A stretch of DNA of 64,000 bases, from the NCBI GenBank assembly GCA_964582475.1, contig CAZOQS010000001.1, positions 1-64,000 of the forward strand, written 5' to 3'. Below the pieces are notes generated by a model. The model was given only the letters and a program-made list of their open reading frames with translations, was not told where the DNA came from and searched no databases. Source of the DNA: JAGOTP01 sp964582475 (GTDB taxonomy: Bacteria; Patescibacteriota; Patescibacteriia; 2-12-FULL-60-25). Positions 50,207 to 59,204 of the stretch are shown one piece after another (position 1 is the first letter of the stretch; the number at the start of each line of letters is the position of its first letter). The translations under genes were made by a program, and so were the position numbers.

Positions 50207-50223
50207 AGCGCGTATCTCGCGCT
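50207..50223 (+). terminator. Short GC-rich hairpin after the kinase
   Basis: AGCGCG / CGCGCT with TATCT loop, followed by TCTT. The rest of 50180-50336 holds no gene that I can see. Confidence 0.5.
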
Positions 50224-50336
50224 TCTTCCCACCACCTTCTCGCGGTGACCCGACCACCCGCGCAGCTCTGATATTCTCCTAAGAGGATGCAAGAGGTGCG
50301 ACGCGAAACAAATGTGGTATCCTGAGCGCAGTTTCT

Positions 50337-51002
50337 ATGTCCTTTTTGAATACACAAGATCGAGCAGAACTTCTCGCCTTTATCGACTCCATTGTCGATT
50401 ATCTTCCTCCAGAAGAGCGGGAGCGTGCGTTTGCGTTGTTGCAGGAAAAGCAGGGAGCAGAGCCGCTCTCTCAGGCGGAATTAGCGGGGCAAGTGCTCCA
50501 GCATGCAGTGTTTACCTGGCCTGCTCGGCGTGCCGTGCAGCGGTATGTAGAAGCGGAAGGGGCGGAGGCTGAGTGGACGAAGCTCCTAGAGACGGTTCGA
50601 CCAACAACGGCCTTTTTGTTGAAGCGGCTCCGTGAACGAACAGGAGCGAGAAGTTTGGGGCAGGTGTTGGGTTTACCTGAGATCGCAACGGCTATCCAAG
50701 GTGAGGAGCGAACAGAGCTCGAGCTTGTTCGTCCGGAGATTTGGATCGAATTGTGGCAAGCCCAACCAGAAGCACTCACAACGCATACGCAAGAAGCAAC
50801 CAAAGAGCTCCAGGCGATGCAGCAGCGCTTACAAAAGTTAGAACAGTTTTCGGCGCAGTCCGAGAAACGGACCGAAGTTGCAGAGAAGATTCGCGACTTC
50901 CAGGATCGGATTTATTTTAAGGGCGAATCGATTTCTTTAGAGAGGCTGAATGAAGAGTTGCAGCTCACCATTGGAGATGTGCTGATGCCGAGAGGGGAAT
51001 AA
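50337..51002 (+). CDS. Hypothetical helical protein
   Basis: 221 residues, soluble, helical, with a Trp/Glu-rich middle. No family recognised. TATCCT with TGG (extended -10) ends 13 bases before ATG. Coiled-coil character at about 150-185. Native composition. Confidence 0.65.
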   Translation: MSFLNTQDRAELLAFIDSIVDYLPPEERERAFALLQEKQGAEPLSQAELAGQVLQHAVFTWPARRAVQRYVEAEGAEAEWTKLLETVRPTTAFLLKRLRERTGARSLGQVLGLPEIATAIQGEERTELELVRPEIWIELWQAQPEALTTHTQEATKELQAMQQRLQKLEQFSAQSEKRTEVAEKIRDFQDRIYFKGESISLERLNEELQLTIGDVLMPRGE

Positions 51003-51032
51003 GCGATACGTTCTTATTGCTTCATGATAGAA

Positions 51033-51070
51033 AAAAACCGGACGCTGCTTTTTGGCAGCGTCCGGTTTTT
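51033..51070. terminator. Bidirectional terminator
   Basis: AAAAACCGGACGCTGC and its complement between convergent genes. Confidence 0.9.
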
Positions 51071-51081
51071 ATTTCCGGTGT

Positions 51082-51600
51082 TTAACGAATGTCTCCGTCA
51101 GGTGTCAGGGCGAGGTTTGGGTGAAATTCAGCCGGTGAAGTGATCGGGGCGCCGAGATCGTAGTTTACAAAGAAGGCGTCTGGGACATCGTCGACGAGGG
51201 TACGCCAGCGGCTGCCGTAAAGGGCGATAGCAACGGATTCAGACTCAATCCAACGAGCGCGACCGAAGTTGTCGACAGCATACACGCGTGGGTCGGTTGA
51301 GATCTTGATCAGACGTGAGCCTGGACGGTAAGTGATGTTGCCGCCGATTGAAAGTGAAGCGAGTTCAGCGTCGCTAATACGATCGATGCTGGCGAAGTCG
51401 TAAGGGCTGAACCACGTGTAGAACGTACGATCGTTTGGAAAGACGTAACGGCGGCCGTTGTTGGCGAGCCAATACACGGCTTCACCGGAGCCTTTTACGA
51501 GGGAGCTGCGTTGAGGCGCGGCAGAAGCGATCGAAGGAACGAGGACGGAAGCGGCCAATGCGAGGCTGCAGAGACCGGAAAGGAACTGTTTGCGTGTCAT
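51082..51600 (-). CDS. Secreted CPR-type surface protein
   Basis: 172 residues. Signal peptide with AxA site near 27. The mature part has RYVFPNDRTFYTWF, IGGNITYRPGSRLIKI and DPRVYAVDNFGRARWI. I recognise this pattern as a small extracellular module recurring in Patescibacteria, usually in multidomain surface proteins; the function is not known. Here it stands alone. TATACT ends eight bases before ATG. Confidence 0.75.
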   Translation of the reverse strand: MTRKQFLSGLCSLALAASVLVPSIASAAPQRSSLVKGSGEAVYWLANNGRRYVFPNDRTFYTWFSPYDFASIDRISDAELASLSIGGNITYRPGSRLIKISTDPRVYAVDNFGRARWIESESVAIALYGSRWRTLVDDVPDAFFVNYDLGAPITSPAEFHPNLALTPDGDIR

Positions 51601-51643
51601 ATGGCAGCAGTATAACGTCTTTCAGAGAAAAGAGCACGAACGA

Positions 51644-51680
51644 AAAACGACCCAGAGCCGAAGCTCTGGGTCGTTTCTTT
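51644..51680 (-). terminator. Terminator of the 972-residue surface protein
   Basis: AACGACCCAGAGC / GCTCTGGGTCGTT around CGAA with T/A runs. Confidence 0.88.
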
Positions 51681-51691
51681 TTTTGTTTGGG

Positions 51692-54610
51692 TTATTTCTT
51701 GTTCATGCCGATCACACCGGTCCAGGTGGACTGACCAAGCTGGTCAATCACGCGAGCCTGATATTCGATCTGATTGGTTGTAATTGGGGCGGAAGTGAAC
51801 TGACAAATATCGCCAGAGCAATTCGCGACCACCGTTCCGTTCAGATAGATCTCGATGCGGCTCACGCCCTGCTGCGACCAGCCCTTTGCTTTGAAGGTGA
51901 TGCGTTCGCCGATGTTGTAGCCAGCGTTATCGTCGGTTGTGATAGCGGCATAGGCAGGAATGAATCCCGCTGTGTCGTCTACCCAGACGCGACGGATGAG
52001 GATCGAGCGCACATCAGACCAGGCTTTGTTGCCTTTGCCGTCTGTGATACGGGCGTTGACCGAGAGGTTGTGCTTGTCGGCGTAGTCATCAGTTGTGAGG
52101 ACGACGTCACATTCACGGTTGCCGTTCGAAACACCGAAGGTACACGTGCGGCGGACTTGGCCGTCGACGATCATTTCGATGCGTTCGATACCGTTCGCGG
52201 ACCAGGCGCCAACCGTATAGGTGGTGTTCCAGTTGTACATTTCAGACACGTCGCGTGACATCCAGTTCCAGACACTGATTGGGCCAGTGCCTTTGACAGG
52301 CTGTGGCTGCATTGTGGTGTCTTGAACGGTGATGGTGCGGGTGTTGCTCCACATCGAGCGATAGTTGGAATCGATCGCGCGTGTAACGAAGCTGAGCGTT
52401 GTGCCAGCTGGGAGTTTCGACGTGTCGATCTTTGTGTCACACGTCACGAGACTGAGGGACGATCCAGGAGAACAGGCGCGGATCACTTTGTTGTTTTGGT
52501 AGAGTTCGATCGTTGCGAGACCTGTTCCTGTATTTTGGCTCTTGGTCTTAATCGTGAAGCTGTCTCCACGGCGGACGCTCGTCATATCTGGATCGATCGT
52601 CAGCGTTGTTTCGAAGACAGGGCGTGGGTTTACGGCTGTTTGAACGGTTTGGCCGTTCACGACAGTCGTTGTGTCGTTGGCGGCACGCTGAATGCGGACG
52701 CCTTCGGTCCAAACGGACTTGTTTTCGTTGTTCTGTGTGTTGAAGAGCTGCGCGTTGACGAAGATTTCCGTTGCGGCTGGGTAGTCGCTTCCAGAAAGGG
52801 TCATCGTACAGACGCGAATGTCCGTCAAACTGGTGAAGTCACACGAACGTGCAACATCTCCGTTCACATAGACGTTTACGCGGCCGAGACCATTCAGGTG
52901 CTGAGCGGCAAAGACGACTGTTGTTTGTTCGTTGTCTTTGAGAGCGCTCTGCTCCGGCTGACGCCAGACCATCCAGGTCAGGCCAGAGTTCGCATCACGG
53001 TTCCAAGCGCGGTTGGCTGGGATCGTCATGACTTGTCCCTGAGCATCTTTTTCTCCGAGCTTGTCGTTCGAGGCGCTCGCGGTGGAGCTGCGATCGATCG
53101 TGAGCGTCAGAGGCTTGCTTGTATTGCTGTAGCCTTGTTTGTCGCTGGCACCTCCCATGAATTCGATCGAGCGCGTTGGCTGACCGTTCGTGTAGTAGGT
53201 CTGCGTGTATTCACAAACAGTGGTGTTACAGGTTTTGAGTTTTGCTCCATTTACGATCACCGAGGTGTTGGCGACACCGTCCGTATCGGTCGCTGTGACG
53301 CGAACCGTGTAGACTTTGCCGTCACCAACGACGTTGTCACGAGGGATCGCGACGATTTTGATACTTGGTCCACGGAGACGTGAGACCATGTTGGTTGGAT
53401 TGTTGAGAGGAACGTTCATGTTTTCACGAACTTCCACGAGTTTGGCGGTAAGGGGTTGTGTCGCGAAGGTCTGGTCTGGTGTCGACACAGCGCCACCGAG
53501 CACGTACACACCCTGGCCGTTCGAGCTGACCACGTTGAAGAAGTCACGTGTCTTGCCATCGCTTGTCATGTGCTCACCGTCGAAACGGATGAGGTTTTTG
53601 CCAAGTGTGATAAGCCACGTTTCGCCGGCATGAGCCGCACGAACTTCACGTGCATCGTTCGAAAGTAAGCCGACGCCGAGCGCTTCCGTCGAAACTTCGC
53701 GCAACGTGGTGCCATTGAAGACCCAGTAGCGGTCCGCCGAGAAAGGATTGCTCACGACATCGCTCGTCGCAACGAGGACTTCGTTGTTACCCTGCCACAC
53801 GCCGCTCACAAAGCGGAAGGCTGGCATATCGGACACACGGGTGAAACGCGTGCCATCGATTTTCCAGATGGAGCCTTTGGCAAACTGGGTTGTTTTTCCT
53901 TGGTCATTCACGACTTCGGCGTTTCCACCGATCATGAACCAGGTTCCGCCAGCGCGTACCATACGTGTCTCACCGAGACAGACGCGAACGCCTGTGATTT
54001 CACGTAAACAACCTGGAGCCATATTGCTCAAGTCGGTCGTGAGAGGGAATTCTATTTTTTGAAGGGTTGTTGGATTGAAATTGAACGCCGTCCAGCGAGC
54101 TGGTTCGTACTGCGTCGCTTGGGTAAACGTACGGCCGTACCAGGTTCCGCGATAGCCAACGGCATCAATCCCACCGCGACCATTGGTGAAGAGGGTCGAG
54201 ATGTTGGTGAAGCTATTGCCATCGGTCAAGAACGTACGTGGGTTTGGGGTATCCAAACCACGACCGCTCACGATCCAACGCTGGTCATCAGACGCAAGCG
54301 TGGAAATCGTTGTCAGGCCATTTGTACGTGCAGCAGCGGTGAGATCTTTGATCGTTTCACCGTTCAACGAATACAGACGCTGTGTATCAGACGCGAGCCA
54401 GCTCCCACCGTTTGCCGCAAGCAATTCAATGCTCACGCCGTCACGGTAAGGTAAAAGACCGGACTGGTCTTTCCAGGTCCAGCCAGATTGATTCGCGAAA
54501 AGAGGGGTTGCAATAACCGCTCCTAAGACAAGCACCGCAATGGCTGCGACGTGGGTACGGCGCATCGTACGAACACGCTTCAACAAACGGGGGAGGATGG
54601 GCAAAGACAT
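51692..54610 (-). CDS. Large secreted protein with beta-propeller-like and repeated Ig-like regions
   Basis: 972 residues. Signal peptide (about 16-40). The first half has repeated WxxGN/TFxxI-like blades suggesting a propeller; the second half holds repeated Ig-like units, each with a pair of Cys (RSCDF..RVCTM, RACSP..VTCD, RTCTF..RECDV, ANCSGDICQF), perhaps five in all. Probably a cell-surface adhesin or S-layer component. A consensus-like promoter (TTGACA-16-TATACT) with about a 60-base leader suggests high expression. Confidence 0.75.
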   Translation of the reverse strand: MSLPILPRLLKRVRTMRRTHVAAIAVLVLGAVIATPLFANQSGWTWKDQSGLLPYRDGVSIELLAANGGSWLASDTQRLYSLNGETIKDLTAAARTNGLTTISTLASDDQRWIVSGRGLDTPNPRTFLTDGNSFTNISTLFTNGRGGIDAVGYRGTWYGRTFTQATQYEPARWTAFNFNPTTLQKIEFPLTTDLSNMAPGCLREITGVRVCLGETRMVRAGGTWFMIGGNAEVVNDQGKTTQFAKGSIWKIDGTRFTRVSDMPAFRFVSGVWQGNNEVLVATSDVVSNPFSADRYWVFNGTTLREVSTEALGVGLLSNDAREVRAAHAGETWLITLGKNLIRFDGEHMTSDGKTRDFFNVVSSNGQGVYVLGGAVSTPDQTFATQPLTAKLVEVRENMNVPLNNPTNMVSRLRGPSIKIVAIPRDNVVGDGKVYTVRVTATDTDGVANTSVIVNGAKLKTCNTTVCEYTQTYYTNGQPTRSIEFMGGASDKQGYSNTSKPLTLTIDRSSTASASNDKLGEKDAQGQVMTIPANRAWNRDANSGLTWMVWRQPEQSALKDNEQTTVVFAAQHLNGLGRVNVYVNGDVARSCDFTSLTDIRVCTMTLSGSDYPAATEIFVNAQLFNTQNNENKSVWTEGVRIQRAANDTTTVVNGQTVQTAVNPRPVFETTLTIDPDMTSVRRGDSFTIKTKSQNTGTGLATIELYQNNKVIRACSPGSSLSLVTCDTKIDTSKLPAGTTLSFVTRAIDSNYRSMWSNTRTITVQDTTMQPQPVKGTGPISVWNWMSRDVSEMYNWNTTYTVGAWSANGIERIEMIVDGQVRRTCTFGVSNGNRECDVVLTTDDYADKHNLSVNARITDGKGNKAWSDVRSILIRRVWVDDTAGFIPAYAAITTDDNAGYNIGERITFKAKGWSQQGVSRIEIYLNGTVVANCSGDICQFTSAPITTNQIEYQARVIDQLGQSTWTGVIGMNKK

Positions 54611-54672
54611 AGAGAAACACGCATCGTTTAGACGATTTCGTACTTCTCTCCATCTTTGAAGAGTAACCCGGT

Positions 54673-54700
54673 AGTATACAGTATTTTGTTATTTTGTCAA
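54673..54700 (-). promoter_or_regulatory. Promoter of the large surface protein
   Basis: TTGACA at 54695-54700, 16 bases, TATACT at 54673-54678. Confidence 0.82.
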
Positions 54701-54738
54701 CCCAGGGGACGCATCTTTTGGCTGGGTAGAGGGAAATA

Positions 54739-54767
54739 TTGACAAAGGTATTGTCCGAGTCCAGGCT
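54739..54767 (+). promoter_or_regulatory. Probable promoter of the 179-residue orphan
   Basis: TTGACA at 54739-54744, 17 bases, CAGGCT at 54762-54767. Perfect -35 and poor -10. Confidence 0.5.
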
Positions 54768-54828
54768 ATCTACGCCAGATAAGACAGCCTACGGCGTCAA
54801 TGGCTCGCAGAGAAGGGAGGTGGAATCA

Positions 54829-55368
54829 ATGGGGACAAAACGTGGTGAGAAGAGGGCGAAAGGGTACCAGGTTGTATCCGTCGCCTACCAAACCGAGGTG
54901 GTGCGCATGCACTACCAGAGCGATGGGACGATTCGCCAAGAGCGGCGGGTGGCGCAGAACGGTCGAAATCCTAACCAGGAGGCCTTCGAGGGGGCGTTCG
55001 GCCTGTACTACGTCGACCGCGAGATCATCTCTCTCCGGTGCCCGGGAAGCGAACAGCTGACCGTGTGCTCGGGAAGGGCAGTCAAGAACGTAGGCAGGAC
55101 GTTCTATCACTGGGACTGCGTCATCATGACGGTTCGGCAGCACGCCACCGTGCGTCCGAATGACCTGCCTCGTCTCATGCAGCACCTGCTGGAAGACGAA
55201 GAGCAGCTGTTCGTGGCGTTCGAAGCTGATGACGAGTACCACTACTTCCTGTGCGAGAAGCGGGATCTGGTGCTGGAGAAGCCGAAGCCCCAGAGCAGGA
55301 AGGAAGAGCGCGCTCCGGCGAATCCGAGGGTGAACGCTGCGAAGGTCGTAAGTAAGTTGAAGAACTGA
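54829..55368 (+). CDS. Hypothetical protein, GC-rich orphan
   Basis: 179 residues from the ATG at 54829, chosen because GGGAGGTGG lies seven bases before it. Basic N- and C-termini, central mixed alpha-beta region with Cys (LRCPGSEQLTVCSG, HWDCVIM, YFLCEKRD). No family recognised. GC-rich compared with the surface-protein gene upstream. Terminator follows. Confidence 0.65.
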   Translation: MGTKRGEKRAKGYQVVSVAYQTEVVRMHYQSDGTIRQERRVAQNGRNPNQEAFEGAFGLYYVDREIISLRCPGSEQLTVCSGRAVKNVGRTFYHWDCVIMTVRQHATVRPNDLPRLMQHLLEDEEQLFVAFEADDEYHYFLCEKRDLVLEKPKPQSRKEERAPANPRVNAAKVVSKLKN

Positions 55369-55396
55369 AGACGACGCCTCTCGCGTCCGTTCCCGG

Positions 55397-55437
55397 CAAT
55401 GCGCTCTCCCGCATTCCCTTCCGGGATGGGCGCATTG
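55397..55437 (+). terminator. Terminator of the 179-residue orphan
   Basis: CAATGCGC / GCGCATTG with an inner TCCCG/CGGGA, followed by TTATTT. It abuts the stop of the glycosyltransferase on the other strand. Confidence 0.75.
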
Positions 55438-56520
55438 TTATTTCTGGAAACGCTGTAAGAATTGGTGAATCGGTTCAACGGCTGCTTTCCAATCAGCAGG
55501 TTCGATGTTGGTGGCTTCAGCGGGTTTTGGCGGTTGATCGATCGTTTTTTCTAACAGGGTTTGAATCGCAACCGTCCAAAGGTGTGGTTTGGAGGGAGGG
55601 GCGAATACGGTTCCGGGAGGAGCAGTGTCTGGCAGAGCTGTCGTACAAGAAGAGATGCTGGGAGTGCCAAAGAGCGCTGCTTCGTGTAGAGGTAGTCCTA
55701 AGCCTTCGTACCAGCTTGGGTAGAGAAAAACGCTGGCGGAACGATAGAGCGCGTATAAGGTGGCATCATCCACGCGTGGGAGTATGACGATCCGCGGATC
55801 GTTCAACGGTTTGTGATACCCGCCGACGATCACAAGATGAATGTGTTGGTAGGCTGGATTTTGATGTAACCGTTGTACTGCTTCAACGATACAGCTCGCA
55901 TTTTTTCGTGTGTCTTTTCGACCGAGACACAGCACAAAGCGTTTGTCGCGGAGTTGTTCGGGGAGGGGACCGGGAGTAACGAGATCGTTCTGACGCGGGA
56001 TCGGAAGGACGTCGATTTTGTCTGCAGGAATTCCCAAATGCAGCGTCAGCGCAAACTTTGTCCAGTCTGAAACAGCGAATAAACGCGTGGCTTCACTCAT
56101 GACTCGGCGTGCATGGACGATCCGATGCCAGATTTGCCCTCGCCCGTTAAACCACTTCGGCTCCACTAAGAAAGAGAGATCGTGTACGACCAGGCCATAG
56201 GGAATTTTCGGGAAACCCACATGCCCGTTGTTTGGAAGTAGAAGGACATCCGGTTTTTCTTTCGAAAAAAATTGTTCAAACGAACGTAGCCCAAGACTCG
56301 TAAGGCTGCTGACGACTTTATTTGGAAGACGAACATGCACCCGACGACTGTTGGGAAGTAGGGGAATCCCAAGGGGGAGTTCGTGTTGGCCGGTTGTTCC
56401 AAACAAGCAGGTATCCGTTGGAAGTGACTCGGCGATTGCCTGAAGGAGGGATTGGGTTAAGCGAGTGACGCCTCCAGGTGAGGGGATGGTCAGCGGCCGC
56501 GCATCAAACAAGACCTTCAT
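55438..56520 (-). CDS. Glycosyltransferase family 4
   Basis: 360 residues, GT-B fold. The donor-binding E-x7-E appears in YEGLGLPLHEAALFG; the N-terminal acceptor domain opens MKVLFDARPL. It adds a sugar in polysaccharide or glycolipid synthesis. Its start overlaps the end of the next glycosyltransferase, so the two are coupled in one operon (upstream one first). Confidence 0.88.
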   Translation of the reverse strand: MKVLFDARPLTIPSPGGVTRLTQSLLQAIAESLPTDTCLFGTTGQHELPLGIPLLPNSRRVHVRLPNKVVSSLTSLGLRSFEQFFSKEKPDVLLLPNNGHVGFPKIPYGLVVHDLSFLVEPKWFNGRGQIWHRIVHARRVMSEATRLFAVSDWTKFALTLHLGIPADKIDVLPIPRQNDLVTPGPLPEQLRDKRFVLCLGRKDTRKNASCIVEAVQRLHQNPAYQHIHLVIVGGYHKPLNDPRIVILPRVDDATLYALYRSASVFLYPSWYEGLGLPLHEAALFGTPSISSCTTALPDTAPPGTVFAPPSKPHLWTVAIQTLLEKTIDQPPKPAEATNIEPADWKAAVEPIHQFLQRFQK

Positions 56521-57611
56521 ACCAACTGTCCTGTTGCTTCGGTGATCGCTTGTTTAATCTGGTCGGCAAAGCGTTGCTGTGAAAACTGCTCAGCATGCGC
56601 GCGAATCTCTGTGTGCGAAAATTGGGTGGGATCAAAGCGCAAAATCGCATTCGCGATCGCTTCCCATGACTGGACGTGGAAGAACTTGCCGGTTTTTCCG
56701 TCAATCAGTGTTTCGGTGATACCACCTTTGCCGTAGGCGATCACGGGTTTGCCGGCAGCCATCGCTTCGATCGCGGTAATCCCAAAATCTTCGACGTGCG
56801 GGTACAGGAAACCAATCGCGTTTTTGTAGAGCTCGAATTTAGTCTTTTCATCGACCGCCCCAACGAATTCGGTTTTTGGACCGGCGAGTGCGCGCAAGCG
56901 TTTTTCTTCCGGGCCAACACCAAAGACTTTGAGGGGCAAGTTTAGGCGCGCAAATGCCGTTATCGCTAAATCAAAGCGCTTGTAAGCGACTAAACGACCC
57001 CCGATTAACCAGTAGCCCCCGTTTGTGCCGGAAGATTGGATGAGGTGTGTATCAACGGGTGGAAAAATAACTTTGGCTTCGCGGCGATAGAAACGGCGGA
57101 TGCGTTCTTGAGACGTTTTGCTGTTGGTGAGCAGTACATCTGGCCGATCAGCGGCCAAGACGTCCCATTGCCGTAGGTGATGCAAATAAAAAGGGAGGAG
57201 ACGCTTGATAATGCCCGGTTGAGGAAGGTCATTCACGTACCCATGGCGTTCCTGCCACAAAAAACGGGTTGGATTGTGGCAATAACAGATATGCATCGCG
57301 CCGGGAGGAGCGATAATGCCTTTAATGATACTCGAAGACGAAGACAGGATGACGTCGTAGCCCGTCAGATCAATCGACTCAGCCGCGTGTGGCATGAGCG
57401 GCAAGTACCATTGGTATTTCGCCGGAGCAAACGGGAACTTATTTAAAAACGATGGGATGATTTTTGCCTGCTTGAAGTCGGGATGCACCTTTGTTGGATC
57501 GTAGAACAAGGTAAATATGGGTGCTGTTGGAAATAAACGATGCATCGCGAGCAATGTTCGTTCGGCACCCCCATCTTGCATCAAATAGTCATGGACCAAG
57601 GCAATCCGCAT
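56517..57611 (-). CDS. Glycosyltransferase family 4
   Basis: 364 residues, GT-B fold with MRIALVHDYLMQDGGAE at the N-terminus and the donor-site EDFGITAIEAMAAGKPVIA. Retaining sugar transferase in surface polysaccharide assembly. An extended -10 (TGC-TAGGCT) ends six bases before ATG. Confidence 0.9.
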   Translation of the reverse strand: MRIALVHDYLMQDGGAERTLLAMHRLFPTAPIFTLFYDPTKVHPDFKQAKIIPSFLNKFPFAPAKYQWYLPLMPHAAESIDLTGYDVILSSSSSIIKGIIAPPGAMHICYCHNPTRFLWQERHGYVNDLPQPGIIKRLLPFYLHHLRQWDVLAADRPDVLLTNSKTSQERIRRFYRREAKVIFPPVDTHLIQSSGTNGGYWLIGGRLVAYKRFDLAITAFARLNLPLKVFGVGPEEKRLRALAGPKTEFVGAVDEKTKFELYKNAIGFLYPHVEDFGITAIEAMAAGKPVIAYGKGGITETLIDGKTGKFFHVQSWEAIANAILRFDPTQFSHTEIRAHAEQFSQQRFADQIKQAITEATGQLV

Positions 57612-57657
57612 GGGAAAAGCCTAGCAGGCGAGCACGGGGTGTGCATCCACAGGTGTG

Positions 57658-59067
57658 TTATTCCGCTTTCCTATGCCCGATGACGGCAAGAGGTGTTTTG
57701 AGAAGAATGTACAAATCCATCCAAATCGACCAGTTCTCGATATACCAAGTATCGAGACGCACCTCATCTGCGAAATCTAAATCACTACGTCCCGAGATTT
57801 GGGCCATGCCGGTAATGCCTGGTTTGATCGTGAGGACGCGTCGTTGGCCAGGTTCGTATTTCTCTACCTCCTCTGGATAATGGGGGCGAGGTCCTACAAG
57901 ACTCATGCGTCCAAGAACAACGAGGAACAGCTCTGGGAGCTCGTCGATCGACCACTTGCGAATGAACTTACCAACATTCGTGATACGTGGATCGTCTTTT
58001 GTCTTTACGAGGGGCCCACTTCGAATATTTTGATCAGCGAGTTCATTGTAGCGTTCAAAATGACGGTCCTTTTCCATGGAGCGAAACTTAAAATAGTGGA
58101 ATGGCCGTCCGCCTTCTCCGATGCGGAGCACAGGCTTTTTATTGGGAAGGTAGGAGAAGAAAACGCCCCCTCTTGATTCAAGAACGATCGCAATCGCCGT
58201 TACGACGAGGAGCGGCGACAGAATAATAAGAAGGAAGCTTGAGGCGACCAAATCAAATACGCGTTTTGCGATACGACCCCAGCCATCAAGAGGCGTCCGC
58301 TTTACTTCGATAACAGGAATGCCTCCAGCGGTCGACATTTCGATGCGGGTAAAACGAGCCGCGAATAAGTCAGCGAGGTAGTGAAAGCTCAAATGTTGCT
58401 CCTCGCTAAATGCAATAATCTCTAATGCCTTTTCTTTCGGAAGAGATGGTTCTGCGAGCAGAATTCCATTTACTTCACCCTTCTTCATCAGCCGTTTCAT
58501 TTCCTGAAGGGTGGTTTCTGACCAGGAGCGGAAGACGCGGACAACGCTGAAACCAAGCGTTGGGCTTGTGCGGTAGAGGTCGGCGATATCTTCGGCCACT
58601 TTGTTTTGCCCAATGATCACAAGTTTTTGATGCCCGTACCCTGCCGCCAGTAGCCGTTTTCGAATCGCCCGTAGAATCAAGCGTCCGGCGGACAGATACA
58701 TGATCGTGAGCGGCCAGAGGGCGAGCACGATAAAGCGTGAAGCGGTCCACTCACGACGGAAGAAAATTGTGACAATGATAAGGGCAACGCCAGCGGTACA
58801 GGCGAGAGCGATGCGTCCCAACTCGTTCCAGGCGCGTCGAAGGCGAGTGGAATAGAGACCAGCCATCATGAAGAGCGCCATCCAAACCAGCGAAAATACG
58901 CCCATCGCTGCCATGTAGGGGAGGAAGGGAATTTCTTGGAGAATCGGGCGGATCTCAAGGAAAATCTGCGAGGTGCGCAGCGAATACGCGGTGATTCCAG
59001 CGGCGCAGAATGCCAGGAAGTCGAGCGGAAGGAGCAACGCGGTGAAGGTGAGATCGAGCCGACGCAT
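57658..59067 (-). CDS. Polyprenyl-phosphate sugar-1-phosphate transferase (WcaJ/WbaP family)
   Basis: 469 residues. Four to five N-terminal membrane spans, a Rossmann-like CoA-binding-type domain (about 140-260), one more span, then the C-terminal sugar transferase with KRVFDLVAS, FHYFKFRSM and LVGPRPHYPEE. It primes polysaccharide synthesis on undecaprenyl phosphate. Start at 59067, 12 bases after TATACT (ATGCCA 17 bases above); the ATG at 59103 would lie in the promoter. Confidence 0.92.
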   Translation of the reverse strand: MRRLDLTFTALLLPLDFLAFCAAGITAYSLRTSQIFLEIRPILQEIPFLPYMAAMGVFSLVWMALFMMAGLYSTRLRRAWNELGRIALACTAGVALIIVTIFFRREWTASRFIVLALWPLTIMYLSAGRLILRAIRKRLLAAGYGHQKLVIIGQNKVAEDIADLYRTSPTLGFSVVRVFRSWSETTLQEMKRLMKKGEVNGILLAEPSLPKEKALEIIAFSEEQHLSFHYLADLFAARFTRIEMSTAGGIPVIEVKRTPLDGWGRIAKRVFDLVASSFLLIILSPLLVVTAIAIVLESRGGVFFSYLPNKKPVLRIGEGGRPFHYFKFRSMEKDRHFERYNELADQNIRSGPLVKTKDDPRITNVGKFIRKWSIDELPELFLVVLGRMSLVGPRPHYPEEVEKYEPGQRRVLTIKPGITGMAQISGRSDLDFADEVRLDTWYIENWSIWMDLYILLKTPLAVIGHRKAE

Positions 59068-59138
59068 AAGATTGGGCTTAGTATACCCTCTTCTTTGAAT
59101 CATGGCATTCGTGAGTCGGTGAGAGAAGCGCGGGGAAG

Positions 59139-59160
59139 CCAGTTCAGCTGGCTGAACTGG
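59139..59160. repeat. Perfect 22-base palindrome between divergent genes
   Basis: CCAGTTCAGC-TG-GCTGAACTGG without a U-run, between the priming transferase and xer. Position suggests an operator more than a terminator. Confidence 0.7.
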
Positions 59161-59204
59161 CTAAACTTTTGCGACACTTACGAACATGTGCGAAAATGCG
59201 GTGT

